Below are positions 26,708-35,730 of a DNA stretch of 64,000 nt, one piece after another. Under the pieces are notes generated by a model, which saw nothing but the letters and a program-made list of their open reading frames with translations, searched no databases and was not told where the DNA came from. The translations under genes were made by a program, and so were the position numbers. Each line of letters opens with the position of its first letter. Within the stretch, counting starts at the first letter, position 1. Source of the stretch: Chitinophaga costaii (lineage in GTDB: Bacteria > Bacteroidota > Bacteroidia > Chitinophagales > Chitinophagaceae); NCBI RefSeq assembly GCF_900094705.1, contig NZ_FMAR01000016.1:62001-126000 (forward strand). Direction: 5' to 3'.

Positions 26708-28126
26708 TTATTTCTTAGGGCCAGGCATTTTCACGGCCAGTTTAACCTTTGCCGGGCGGTAGTCTGATGCTGGCTTCCAGGCCGGACCTTCTTTCAGTAA
26801 CTCTATTACCTGCTGATCAACAAAATCGCTGACCCCACTCAGTACTTTAAAGTTCTCCAGTTTGCCGGTAGGCGTTACCGTAAAGATAATGCGCAGCCTT
26901 CCATTAGGGCTGCCTACTTGCTGAAGGTGATCGTCCAGGTAGCGGTGCAGGCTGTCGTACCCTGGTGCGGGGGCGGGGGCCTGATAGCCGGCGGGAGACT
27001 TAGCGTCTTTTCCGTAACCCACAACAATGGTTTCCGACAAGGCTTTATTGCTGGCTTTAAGCTGAAGCTTGTTTACCTGGTTAGATGCGAGCAACGTGGT
27101 GTCTATTTTATCGTACCCAATAAATTGCAATTCTATTTTCCGGGCGCTGTCGCCAGGGCCGGCAGGCAGGCTAAAAAATCCGGAGAGGTTGGTCTGCACT
27201 GCATTGGGCGACCCGTTAAAGCGCACCACCACCCCCGGCAGTGGCTGACCATTTTCATCCGCTACTATACCCTGGATGGTGGGCATACCGGATGAAATGT
27301 CTTCATTGAGCGACAAAATACTTCCTGCATCTGGCAAAACGGGCCGGGCATTCAAATTTTTCCGCTTGGTGGCATAGCCGGTTACCGTAATCGTATCTGC
27401 CGCCTGGTATCTACCTAATGTCCTAACTTTTTGCAGTGCTGCGGGCGGGGTTTTCGTGATGGCCAGGCCGGGGGTGGCGTTGTCTAGTGTGGCCACCACC
27501 GTAGCGGCGGGGGCAGGCGGTATCACTTCCTGGTCAGGTTTGTTTGTTTTATTGGCGCGGGCTTTTATCACCGGGGCTTGCAGTACCGGTGCGGGCTGAG
27601 GGGCAGGCATGGCTACTGCGGGCGCGGGCTGGGCATCTGCCAATGGCTGGGGCACACGGGTGTTGCTATCCAGGGCCAAGGGGCTGGTAGTAATAGGCTG
27701 CTGGGGCGGTGTCGTTATTTGTTGGGCAATGGGTGTTTTGGGTGCAGGACCATTATACAGCCATTCGTAGCCACCAGCGGCCAGCAACAACAATACTGCA
27801 GCAGCCACCGCCCATCGGTAATTAAAAGGCCGGATCTTTACCACGGGGGAGGCAGACCCTGGCGTGGCAGCAGGCATTGCTACGGGTGAAACGATATCCT
27901 CCTCCCTGTCCACCCTTTGTGCCAGGAGGCTTTCCAGGTGGGCCATCTGGGAGGTCTGGCCTTCAGGGTACTCCTCATACCCTTCCAGGGCCTCTGCCAG
28001 GAAGGGGTCGGACAAGGCCTGTTTTTCCAGGGCATGCATAGCCGCATCGTCCAGCTCACCGGCGAAGTAGCGACGGATCAGGTCCGCAGTTACCAGTGGG
28101 TTTATATTTGAACGTTCGTTATCCAT
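26708..28126 (-). CDS. Anti-sigma-like / CarboxypepD-reg / TonB C-terminal chimera
   Basis: 472 residues. A cytoplasmic N-terminal segment (1-100; LIRRYFAGELDDAAMHALEKQ) resembles anti-sigma N-domains. One transmembrane helix lies at about 104-122. A Pro/Ala-rich periplasmic linker (125-235) leads to a CarboxypepD-regulatory-like domain (about 287-365) ending with SETIVVGYG, like the start of a SusC plug, and a TonB C-terminal-like domain (about 390-470). The start overlaps the ECF sigma stop by 8 bases, so the protein probably regulates that sigma factor while sensing a periplasmic or TonB-linked signal. The domain calls are from patterns; the mechanism is inference. Confidence 0.8.
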   Translation of the reverse strand: MDNERSNINPLVTADLIRRYFAGELDDAAMHALEKQALSDPFLAEALEGYEEYPEGQTSQMAHLESLLAQRVDREEDIVSPVAMPAATPGSASPVVKIRPFNYRWAVAAAVLLLLAAGGYEWLYNGPAPKTPIAQQITTPPQQPITTSPLALDSNTRVPQPLADAQPAPAVAMPAPQPAPVLQAPVIKARANKTNKPDQEVIPPAPAATVVATLDNATPGLAITKTPPAALQKVRTLGRYQAADTITVTGYATKRKNLNARPVLPDAGSILSLNEDISSGMPTIQGIVADENGQPLPGVVVRFNGSPNAVQTNLSGFFSLPAGPGDSARKIELQFIGYDKIDTTLLASNQVNKLQLKASNKALSETIVVGYGKDAKSPAGYQAPAPAPGYDSLHRYLDDHLQQVGSPNGRLRIIFTVTPTGKLENFKVLSGVSDFVDQQVIELLKEGPAWKPASDYRPAKVKLAVKMPGPKK

Positions 28127-28694
28127 GCTGATCCATACAGATTTTGAGGTTTCGCTTTCCGTTTTGTATATAACTTTTTACTTTATTCATTTCATATCCC
28201 GTAAGCTCTACCACTTCGCGGTAGCTTTTTTCCTGGAGGTAAAAAAGCTGTACGCTTTTCTTTTGTTCGGCGGGCAGGCGTTCCAGGCATTTTTCCATAG
28301 ACTGCAAGTGGTCTTCCAACTGGTATTCGCTGTCATGATGTGCCGCTTCCCCCATTTCCATAAAACTCCCTTCTATCATGGGTACTTCCAGGCCCTGGCG
28401 GTTTTTCATGGCCCGCAACTTCATGAGGCAGTGGTTGCGGCTCAGCACGTGCAGCCAGCTTTTAAAATGCTGTATTTCGTGTTGCTTCACCTTACCGATC
28501 AGCTCTTCGAAAATCTGCATAACAGCATCCTGGGAGGAGGCTTCGTCCAGGTACTTCAGGCATACCCCATACACCAGCGTCATGTAGCGCTGGTACAGGG
28601 CAGACAGGTATTCCAGCTTCCCGGTTGTTTTATACTCCTGGATAAGCATGGCATCGTCTGCCGTGGTGAAAGTATGTTGCTGAATGAATTTCAT
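28119..28694 (-). CDS. ECF-type RNA polymerase sigma factor
   Basis: 191 residues with region 2 (about 25-95, LYQRYMTLVYGVCLKYL ... HFKSWLHVLSRNHCLMKLR) and region 4 (about 130-188, QKKSVQLFYLQEKSYREVVELTGYEMNKVKSYIQNGKRNLK). It lacks regions 1 and 3, as in ECF sigma factors. The stop overlaps the start of the chimera gene by 8 bases, giving a two-gene sigma/regulator unit. Regulon unknown. The 191 bases between this gene and purH carry only the purH terminator. Confidence 0.92.
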   Translation of the reverse strand: MKFIQQHTFTTADDAMLIQEYKTTGKLEYLSALYQRYMTLVYGVCLKYLDEASSQDAVMQIFEELIGKVKQHEIQHFKSWLHVLSRNHCLMKLRAMKNRQGLEVPMIEGSFMEMGEAAHHDSEYQLEDHLQSMEKCLERLPAEQKKSVQLFYLQEKSYREVVELTGYEMNKVKSYIQNGKRNLKICMDQHG

Positions 28695-28838
28695 GGGTGC
28701 CTGGCCGAAATATAGAGAAAATTTTGATGGTGGATGGGCGTTTTTATGGAATGGCTGGCAGCTCTTCCGGCTTGCCGGGTCTTCGCAGAAGTAGGTCTTG
28801 TTGAGGGAGTAACAACTGTGGCAGAGGTCTTGAAAGAA

Positions 28839-28863
28839 CAGGCCGCCCTGATGGAGCGGCCTG
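28839..28863 (-). terminator. Probable terminator of purH
   Basis: CAGGCCGC/GCGGCCTG arms with a 9-base loop, 23 bases after the purH stop. The minus-strand tail is only partly T-rich. Confidence 0.55.
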
Positions 28864-28885
28864 CTATCTTAATTATTTTAATATA

Positions 28886-30403
28886 TTAATGACGGAAGTG
28901 GCGCATGCCGGTAAGCACCATGGCCATACCGTGTTCCTTGCAGAAGGTAATAGAATCTGCATCGCGGATAGAGCCGCCGGGCTGGATCACGGCGGTAATG
29001 CCGGCATCGTGGGCAATGCTCACGCAATCATTAAAGGGGAAGAAGGCATCGGAAGCCATAACCGCGCCTTTCAGATCAAAACTGAACTGGCCGGCCTTTT
29101 CAATGGCATGGCGCAGGGCATCAATGCGGGAGGTTTGGCCACAGCCTTTGCCAATAAGTTGCTTATTTTTCACCAGTGCAATGGCATTAGATTTTAAGTG
29201 CTTGCACACCAGGTTGGCAAATGTAAGGTCGGCATGCTGCTCCGCAGTAGCGGGGGCTGCCCCTACTTCTTCCCACTTGTCAAAATTACCTTTGTCGCTG
29301 TCCTGTTCCAGTACGCCGTTCAGCACGTTCTTAAACATTTTGGCCGATTTGGCAGGCTGTTTTTGTTGCAGCAGAATGCGGTTCTTCTTTGCTTGCAGTA
29401 CCTCCAGTGCATCGGCATCAAAACCGGGGGCAATGAGTATTTCAAAGAATATTTCGCTTACTGCGGAGGCGGTGGCTTTATCTACCTGGGCATTACATAT
29501 CAGTACGCCGCCAAAGGCGCTTTCCTTGTCGCCAGCCAGGGCATTTTCCCAAGCATCCAGCAAAGTGGGGCGGGAGGCAATGCCGCATACGTTGGTATGT
29601 TTAATCACCACGAAGGTGGTTTCGGTAAATTCTGCGATAAGCTGACAAGCAGCGTCTACGTCTACCAGGTTGTTATAGGAAAGTTCCTTTCCGTGCAGTT
29701 TCGTAAATATTTCATCCAGTTTGCCATAAAAAACGGCTTGCTGGTGGGGATTTTCTCCGTAACGCATTACCTGGCCCTGTGGGGTAGACACCTGGAAGTA
29801 GGCTGGGGCCGGCTCATCTTTCAGGAAATAACCTGCTATGGCAGTATCGTAATGGGCGCATACTTCAAAAGCTTTCGCCGCAAAAACGCGCCGGTCCTGG
29901 AGACTGGTGGCACCGGCTTGTTCGGTGAGTACTTTTTCCAGGTCGGCGTATTGATCTTTGGAAGCCACGATCACTACATCTTTATAATTTTTACCAGCCG
30001 CACGGATCAGGGATACGCCGCCAATGTCTATCTTTTCGATAATGGTCTGCTCTTCCGTGGTGCTTTTCACGGTTTCTTCAAATGGATAGAGATCTACGAT
30101 CACCAGGTCTATTTCCGGGATAGCATATTGTTTTAACTGCTCCAGGTCTTGCGGGTTATCGCGGCGGGCCAGTATGCCGCCAAACACTTTTGGGTGCAGG
30201 GTTTTTACCCGGCCACCCAGGATAGATGGATAGTCGGTGAGGCTTTCCACCGATACACAGGGTACGCCCAGGTTTTCAATAAATTGCTGAGTACCGCCGG
30301 TAGAGTAGATCGTAACGCCCTGCTCCCCTAATTTTTTCACAATGGCCTCCAGGTTATCTTTATAGAAAACAGAGATCAATGCTGATTTAATTTGCTTTTG
30401 CAT
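28886..30403 (-). CDS. purH: Bifunctional AICAR formyltransferase / IMP cyclohydrolase
   Basis: 505 residues, slightly shorter than E. coli PurH (529). The N-terminal MGS/IMP cyclohydrolase domain (1-190) has STGGTQQFIENLG and GGRVKTLHPKVFGGIL. The AICARFT domain shows RYGENPHQQAVFYG, KHTNVCGIA and the C-terminal DAFFPFNDCVSIAHDAGI block. The enzyme performs the last two steps of IMP synthesis in the cytoplasm. comEC precedes it by 12 bases on the same strand, so the two may share transcripts. Confidence 0.97.
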   Translation of the reverse strand: MQKQIKSALISVFYKDNLEAIVKKLGEQGVTIYSTGGTQQFIENLGVPCVSVESLTDYPSILGGRVKTLHPKVFGGILARRDNPQDLEQLKQYAIPEIDLVIVDLYPFEETVKSTTEEQTIIEKIDIGGVSLIRAAGKNYKDVVIVASKDQYADLEKVLTEQAGATSLQDRRVFAAKAFEVCAHYDTAIAGYFLKDEPAPAYFQVSTPQGQVMRYGENPHQQAVFYGKLDEIFTKLHGKELSYNNLVDVDAACQLIAEFTETTFVVIKHTNVCGIASRPTLLDAWENALAGDKESAFGGVLICNAQVDKATASAVSEIFFEILIAPGFDADALEVLQAKKNRILLQQKQPAKSAKMFKNVLNGVLEQDSDKGNFDKWEEVGAAPATAEQHADLTFANLVCKHLKSNAIALVKNKQLIGKGCGQTSRIDALRHAIEKAGQFSFDLKGAVMASDAFFPFNDCVSIAHDAGITAVIQPGGSIRDADSITFCKEHGMAMVLTGMRHFRH

Positions 30404-30415
30404 GTATGGAAAAGA

Positions 30416-32488
30416 TTAGAAATTTACAACGAAGGCCCCTTGCTCGGGAACCGAGAAGCAGCGCAAAGTTAGCGCCTCACAATCATTTTTCCATTGTTTG
30501 ATTTTACCGGACGAACAAGAAGCGTCGAAAATAAATAGCTGCGTATCGAAGCTTTGCAACAACTGGCTGATATCCACATCTGGATTATGTGAAAGCAAAA
30601 TGTAATCCGTCTTAAACTTTTTTATGGGCGATGCAGTGGGTAGCTTGTCCTGCACTATCACCAGGCGGTGGCTTGCAAAAGCCAGGCATTGCGCGCCGGG
30701 CAGTATGTACTGCCGCGCAATATACCGGGGCAACCGGGCGGGCAGCAGGTGTTGTTGCAGCAAAGCCGTATTGTTTAACACCTCAGGATCGCCGGCAAAG
30801 GTTACTTGCACGCCTTGTACTACATCTATCGCTGTATGGTGGTTTATATTGTACACCAGCAGGGTGCGCTGGCTACGGGCATGCAACACATTATATAAAT
30901 GTAGCAGTGCCGCCGCTCCCACAAAACACAGGCTCCAGCGGAATGCTTGGCGGTAGGCCAGCAACAACCAGGCTGCCAGCGCCAGCAAGGCCATATAAAG
31001 TAACCCCATCTCCCACCCGCTGATGTACAATCCATTTGTAACTGCATACGGCTGGCGGCTGATAAAATTCACCCAGGTATTCATAGTAAATAACAAGCCA
31101 TACAGGCATTGGCCTACTACCCGCGCCAGCGGCATTATCCAGCCCAGGGCCAGTAAAGCTATGCACCCATACATTGCTAGTTCCGACAAGGTAACGGCCA
31201 GCAGGTTTGCAATTAAAAACAGGTTGGGGAACTGATGAAAGTAATACAGGCTTACCGGCACGGTAAGAATTTGGGCAGCCAGGGTGGTGGTAATCATATT
31301 CCAGCAAAAACGAGCAGCACGCCCCTTCACCCGCCATAGGCCAGCCATAGGCCGCTGAAACAACATAAGGCTTAACACTGCGCCGTAAGACAACTGGAAA
31401 CCCACGTCCAGCAAGAACCTTGGCTGATAACATAATAACACGAACGCCGACGCGGCGAGTAGATTATACCGGTTCGTATAGCGATGTATAGACAGCCGCT
31501 CCAGGGTAATGAAGGTATACATTACCGTGGCCCGCAACACGGAAGCGCTGCCCCCGGCCAGCAAGGCAAACCCCCATAACACCAGCAGGATGGTAACGGC
31601 TTTTATTGGTTTCGACAACCGTCTTTGGGGCAATGCCTGCCATAACCACAACAATGCCTCATATAGCAGCAGCAAGTGCATGCCGGAAATAGCAATGATA
31701 TGCACCACGCCAGCCTGTGTGTAATCCTGCACTAATAATTTATCCAGGTCGTCCTTATAGCCAATGAGTAAAGCCTCTGCCAGTCCAGCCTCACGGGGTG
31801 AAGGGATGTAAGCCTGGAAGGTGTGTACGCAATATTGCCGGCAGCGGTCCAATATTTCCTGGTACCAGGGCAAATGTCCTCCCGGCAGCACCTGCGTGCG
31901 GGCAGGGGTAAGCCATACCTGGTGAAAAATATTTTGCCCGGCCAGGTAGCTTTCATAATCAAAGGCCCCTGGATTGCCACTGTTGCGAATGGGCTGCATT
32001 AGTGCTTCACTGAGGATGCGATCGCCGGAATGCAGGTTGATATTGGGTTTTAAGTAAATTAATAACTCACCCATGGCAGGCCGCAGGGCGCCATTGTGTA
32101 CCATACCCAGTACACAAGCGGTGGTTTTATAGCCGTAAGGTTTTTGCTGAAGCGGCGCATCGATGGTGCATACGAACTGACAGGTGTCTGAAAGCTGGCG
32201 GCCATACCAGCGGTCATCATGGCGTACATCTTTTTGCCAGGCCACCCAGGAAGCACATTGCATCACCAGGGCAAACAGCAGCAGGCCCTGAACGGGCGAT
32301 AAAAAATATTGCCGGGCTATAGGCAGGTATGTGAAAGCAAATAATGCAGCGCAAATAACCACCACAGCAACCCCACTGAACACAGGCGTTTCCGGCCAAT
32401 ACCACTGCCATATTAACCCTAGTATCCAGGGCAGCAGCAAGCGCACAAAGGGTGCCTTTTTAAAAAATGTAGCGACAAACAACTGCAA
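30416..32488 (-). CDS. comEC: ComEC/Rec2-family competence protein
   Basis: 690 residues with many transmembrane helices. An N-terminal DUF4131/OB region (about 25-200) precedes the Competence domain (about 225-500, with ISGMHLLLLYEALLW and GFALLAGGSASVLRA). The C-terminal part after residue 560 is soluble but too short for a complete metallo-beta-lactamase domain. ComEC forms the inner-membrane channel for transforming DNA. The only start keeping the conserved N-terminus is TTG at 32488; no in-frame ATG lies between it and the upstream stop. Confidence 0.88.
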   Translation of the reverse strand: MQLFVATFFKKAPFVRLLLPWILGLIWQWYWPETPVFSGVAVVVICAALFAFTYLPIARQYFLSPVQGLLLFALVMQCASWVAWQKDVRHDDRWYGRQLSDTCQFVCTIDAPLQQKPYGYKTTACVLGMVHNGALRPAMGELLIYLKPNINLHSGDRILSEALMQPIRNSGNPGAFDYESYLAGQNIFHQVWLTPARTQVLPGGHLPWYQEILDRCRQYCVHTFQAYIPSPREAGLAEALLIGYKDDLDKLLVQDYTQAGVVHIIAISGMHLLLLYEALLWLWQALPQRRLSKPIKAVTILLVLWGFALLAGGSASVLRATVMYTFITLERLSIHRYTNRYNLLAASAFVLLCYQPRFLLDVGFQLSYGAVLSLMLFQRPMAGLWRVKGRAARFCWNMITTTLAAQILTVPVSLYYFHQFPNLFLIANLLAVTLSELAMYGCIALLALGWIMPLARVVGQCLYGLLFTMNTWVNFISRQPYAVTNGLYISGWEMGLLYMALLALAAWLLLAYRQAFRWSLCFVGAAALLHLYNVLHARSQRTLLVYNINHHTAIDVVQGVQVTFAGDPEVLNNTALLQQHLLPARLPRYIARQYILPGAQCLAFASHRLVIVQDKLPTASPIKKFKTDYILLSHNPDVDISQLLQSFDTQLFIFDASCSSGKIKQWKNDCEALTLRCFSVPEQGAFVVNF

Positions 32489-32578
32489 GAGATTAACAAA
32501 ATTTGGTGTGGGGCTAATGTAAAGGGAGGGTGGTTACCAATGGTTATTATTTCGTTAACGCAAGTAAATTTTTTGCGT

Positions 32579-32608
32579 AAAAAAAAGCGGCGCCGTTTCC
32601 GGCACCGC
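32579..32608 (-). terminator. Intrinsic terminator of carB
   Basis: On the minus strand GCGGTGCCG and CGGCGCCGC pair (one G-U wobble) around a GAAA tetraloop and are followed by eight T, 10 bases after the carB stop. Confidence 0.85.
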
Positions 32609-32617
32609 GTAGATTAT

Positions 32618-35434
32618 TTATTTGCTGAGATACATACTCTTCTCTTTATACAATTGGCGGAAGTAAGGATCTCGCAGGTCTTTAATGAAGCGGATGGCCT
32701 CTCCGGTAGATTTCATTTCAGGCCCCAGTTCTTTATTTACACCCGGGAACTTATTAAAGGAAAATACCGGTTCCTTAATGGCAAACCCCTTCAGCTTCTT
32801 TTCTATTTTAAAATCTTTCAGGGTATGCGTACCCATCATCACCTTGGTAGCTATATTCAGGTAAGGCACCTGGTAAGCCTTCGCAATGAAAGGCGTGGTG
32901 CGCGATGCGCGCGGGTTGGCTTCTATCACAGACACCTTGCCACTCTTAATGGCAAACTGGATGTTGATCAGGCCTTTGATATTTAACGCACGTGCAATCT
33001 TCTCTGCATAAACTTCCATGGTGGTTACTTCCATGGGACTTAGGTTAAAGGCCGGCAACACGGCATTACTGTCGCCGCTGTGGATACCCGCCGGTTCTAT
33101 ATGCTCCATAACGCCCATCACGTGAAAGTTTTCTCCATCGAAAATGGCGTCAATCTCGGCCTCCTGGCAGCGGTCCAGGAAGTGGTCTATCAGGATTTTG
33201 TTGCCAGGCAGGTGTTTAAGCAGGCTTAGAACGGAGTTTTCCAGTTCCTCTTCATTAATGACGATGCGCATGCGCTGGCCACCCAATACATAAGAGGGGC
33301 GCACCAGCACGGGGTAGCCCACTTCTTTGGCCACTTCAATGGCTTCGTCTGTCGTGTAGGCGGTACCGTAGTTCGGGTAAGGAATTTCCAGTGCTTTCAG
33401 CAGATCGGAAAAGCGGCCCCGGTCTTCGGCAATATCCATACTATCGAAAGAAGTACCGATTATCTTTACGCCTTTTTCTTCCAGGCGTTTGGCCAGCTTC
33501 AGGGCAGTTTGTCCACCTAACTGAACGATCACGCCTTCCGGCTTTTCCAGTTCAATGATCTCCCAAAGATTTTCCCAGAAAACCGGCTCGAAATATAGCT
33601 TATCTGCCATATCAAAATCGGTAGAAACCGTCTCGGGGTTACAGTTCATCATAATGGCCTCGAACCCTGCTTCCTGGATGGCCTGCAAGCCATGGGTGCA
33701 GCAGTAGTCGAATTCAATGCCCTGTCCAATCCTGTTGGGGCCAGAACCCAGTACGATAATCTTTTTGCGGTCGGAGCGGATGCTTTCGTTCTGGGTATCG
33801 AAGGTAGAATAGAAGTAAGGCGTTTTTGCCTGGAACTCAGCGCTACAAGTGTCTACCATTTTATACGTGCGGGAAATGCCGAGGGCGCTGCGTTTAGCGT
33901 ATACCTCGTCTTCTTCGCAATTGCCGAAAATAAGGGATAGCTGAACATCGGAGAAGCCCATGTGTTTGGCTTCTTTCAGCAGTTCGTCCGGTACGGAAAC
34001 CAGGTCGTATTCCTGCAATTGTTTTTCCAACAGCACGATGTCGTTGATCTGGTGGAGAAACCAGCGGTCTATGAAGGTTTGTTCGTAAATATGTTTTACA
34101 GACATGCCCTGCATCAGCGCATCTTTTATGCGGAATACACGGTCCCAGGTGGGGGTTTTCAGGCGCTCAAACAGTTGTTCGGTGCTCATGAGCGATTTAC
34201 CGTAATAACCAAGTCCTACGGCGTCGTTTTCGAGGCTCTGGCAGGCTTTCTGCAAGGCTTCGGGGAAGGTGCGGCCTATGGCCATTACTTCGCCCACAGA
34301 CTTCATTTGCAGGCCCAGGGTCTGGTCGGCACCTTTAAATTTATCGAAGTTCCAGCGGGGCATTTTTACGATTACGTAATCCAGCGCAGGTTCAAAATAA
34401 GCGGAGGTAGTTTGGGTGATCTGGTTTTTCAGTTCATCCAGTGTGTAGCCAATGGCCAGTTTGGCCGCGATCTTGGCAATGGGATAACCCGTGGCTTTGG
34501 AGGCCAGGGCAGAAGACCGGCTCACGCGAGGATTGATCTCGATAGCGATCAGTTCCTCGGTATCTGGGTTCAGGGCAAACTGCACGTTACAACCACCGGC
34601 AAAATTGCCCAGGTCTCGCATCATGCGGATGGCCTGGTTGCGCATATGTTGAAAGGCAGTGTCGCTCAGGGTCATGGCAGGGGCCACGGTGATGGAATCG
34701 CCGGTGTGTACACCCATGGGATCAAAGTTCTCCACGGTACAGATGATCACCACATTATCATTTTTATCGCGCAGCAGTTCCAGTTCAAATTCTTTCCATC
34801 CCAGCACGGCCTTTTCTACCAGCACTTCGTGGATGGGCGAGGCTTGCAGGCCACGGTTCAGGGCTTCGTCCAGGTCTTCTTTGCCATGTACAAAACCACC
34901 GCCTGTACCCCCCAGGGTAAAGGACGGGCGAATCACCAGCGGGAAGCCAATGGTCTGGGCAAATTCCTTGCCTTCGAGGAAGGAATTGGCCGTTTGCGCC
35001 TGCGCTACCGGGATACCCATCTGGATCATCCACTGACGAAACAGTTCTCGGTCTTCCGCTTTATTAATGGCTTTTATATCTACACCGATCAGTTGTACAT
35101 TATATTTTCCCCATACGCCCAGTTCATCCGCTTCTTTACAGAGGTTCAGGGCAGTTTGTCCGCCCATAGTAGGCAGTACTGCATCTATCTGGTTTTCTTC
35201 CAGTATCTGTTCGATGCTTTCCACCGTGAGGGGCAACAGGTATACCCTGTCTGCCATCATGGGGTCGGTCATGATCGTGGCGGGGTTAGAATTGATCAGG
35301 ATCACTTTAATCCCTTCTTCGCGCAGGGAGCGGGCCGCCTGGGATCCGGAATAGTCAAATTCACAAGCCTGGCCAATGATAATAGGTCCAGAACCAATGA
35401 TTAGCACAGATTTGATAGATGAGTCTTTAGGCAT
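32618..35434 (-). CDS. carB: Carbamoyl phosphate synthase large subunit (without C-terminal MGS domain)
   Basis: 938 residues from the ATG at 35434 (MPKDSSIKSVLIIGSGP). Two homologous ATP-grasp halves are present; each begins with a GSGPIIIGQ- or GSGPNRIGQ-type loop, and both carboxyphosphate and carbamoyl-phosphate halves are intact. The protein ends about 130 residues before the E. coli enzyme (1073), after KDLRDPYFRQLYKEKS, so the MGS-like allosteric domain that binds UMP and ornithine is missing. It makes carbamoyl phosphate for arginine and pyrimidine synthesis. carA is not adjacent. A -7-like TAGTTTTG on the minus strand is at 35504-35511. Confidence 0.95.
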   Translation of the reverse strand: MPKDSSIKSVLIIGSGPIIIGQACEFDYSGSQAARSLREEGIKVILINSNPATIMTDPMMADRVYLLPLTVESIEQILEENQIDAVLPTMGGQTALNLCKEADELGVWGKYNVQLIGVDIKAINKAEDRELFRQWMIQMGIPVAQAQTANSFLEGKEFAQTIGFPLVIRPSFTLGGTGGGFVHGKEDLDEALNRGLQASPIHEVLVEKAVLGWKEFELELLRDKNDNVVIICTVENFDPMGVHTGDSITVAPAMTLSDTAFQHMRNQAIRMMRDLGNFAGGCNVQFALNPDTEELIAIEINPRVSRSSALASKATGYPIAKIAAKLAIGYTLDELKNQITQTTSAYFEPALDYVIVKMPRWNFDKFKGADQTLGLQMKSVGEVMAIGRTFPEALQKACQSLENDAVGLGYYGKSLMSTEQLFERLKTPTWDRVFRIKDALMQGMSVKHIYEQTFIDRWFLHQINDIVLLEKQLQEYDLVSVPDELLKEAKHMGFSDVQLSLIFGNCEEDEVYAKRSALGISRTYKMVDTCSAEFQAKTPYFYSTFDTQNESIRSDRKKIIVLGSGPNRIGQGIEFDYCCTHGLQAIQEAGFEAIMMNCNPETVSTDFDMADKLYFEPVFWENLWEIIELEKPEGVIVQLGGQTALKLAKRLEEKGVKIIGTSFDSMDIAEDRGRFSDLLKALEIPYPNYGTAYTTDEAIEVAKEVGYPVLVRPSYVLGGQRMRIVINEEELENSVLSLLKHLPGNKILIDHFLDRCQEAEIDAIFDGENFHVMGVMEHIEPAGIHSGDSNAVLPAFNLSPMEVTTMEVYAEKIARALNIKGLINIQFAIKSGKVSVIEANPRASRTTPFIAKAYQVPYLNIATKVMMGTHTLKDFKIEKKLKGFAIKEPVFSFNKFPGVNKELGPEMKSTGEAIRFIKDLRDPYFRQLYKEKSMYLSK

Positions 35435-35503
35435 TTTTAATATTAGTATTGAAAATGAAAACCTGCGATCTTCTGCGCCCGGAAGGGAAACAAAAAAATC
35501 GTG

Positions 35504-35511
35504 CAAAACTA
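35504..35511 (-). promoter_or_regulatory. Candidate -7 box of carB
   Basis: Minus-strand TAGTTTTG fits TAnnTTTG; it lies 70 bases upstream of the carB ATG. No convincing -33 box is seen. The stretch 35512-35673 shows no gene. Confidence 0.4.
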
Positions 35512-35673
35512 CGGGATATAAACCGGATAGCCGCATGAATTTTGCCTGCCCAATCATATAAAATTTTTATTTATACAATTGAAAGTTGATAGCCATGCTA
35601 CTGCCTGGGTTATTCTGGGGAACAGGCAGGAAGGATGATAGCCCCCAATGATTCCCCATTATCTACTTCCATT

Positions 35674-35702
35674 AAAAAAGCCGGCAATAGAAATTGCCGG
35701 CT
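35674..35702 (-). terminator. Intrinsic terminator of the MFS transporter gene
   Basis: A perfect 10-bp stem AGCCGGCAAT/ATTGCCGGCT with a 4-base loop and six T on the minus strand, 28 bases after the stop. Confidence 0.85.
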
Positions 35703-35730
35703 ATATCATTTACTGAAACCTAAAAAATCT

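Noticed and set aside
29198-30136. 312-codon plus-strand frame
   Set aside because: Antisense shadow of purH.
33962-35404. 480-codon plus-strand frame
   Set aside because: It is the antisense shadow of carB, which is unmistakable on the minus strand.
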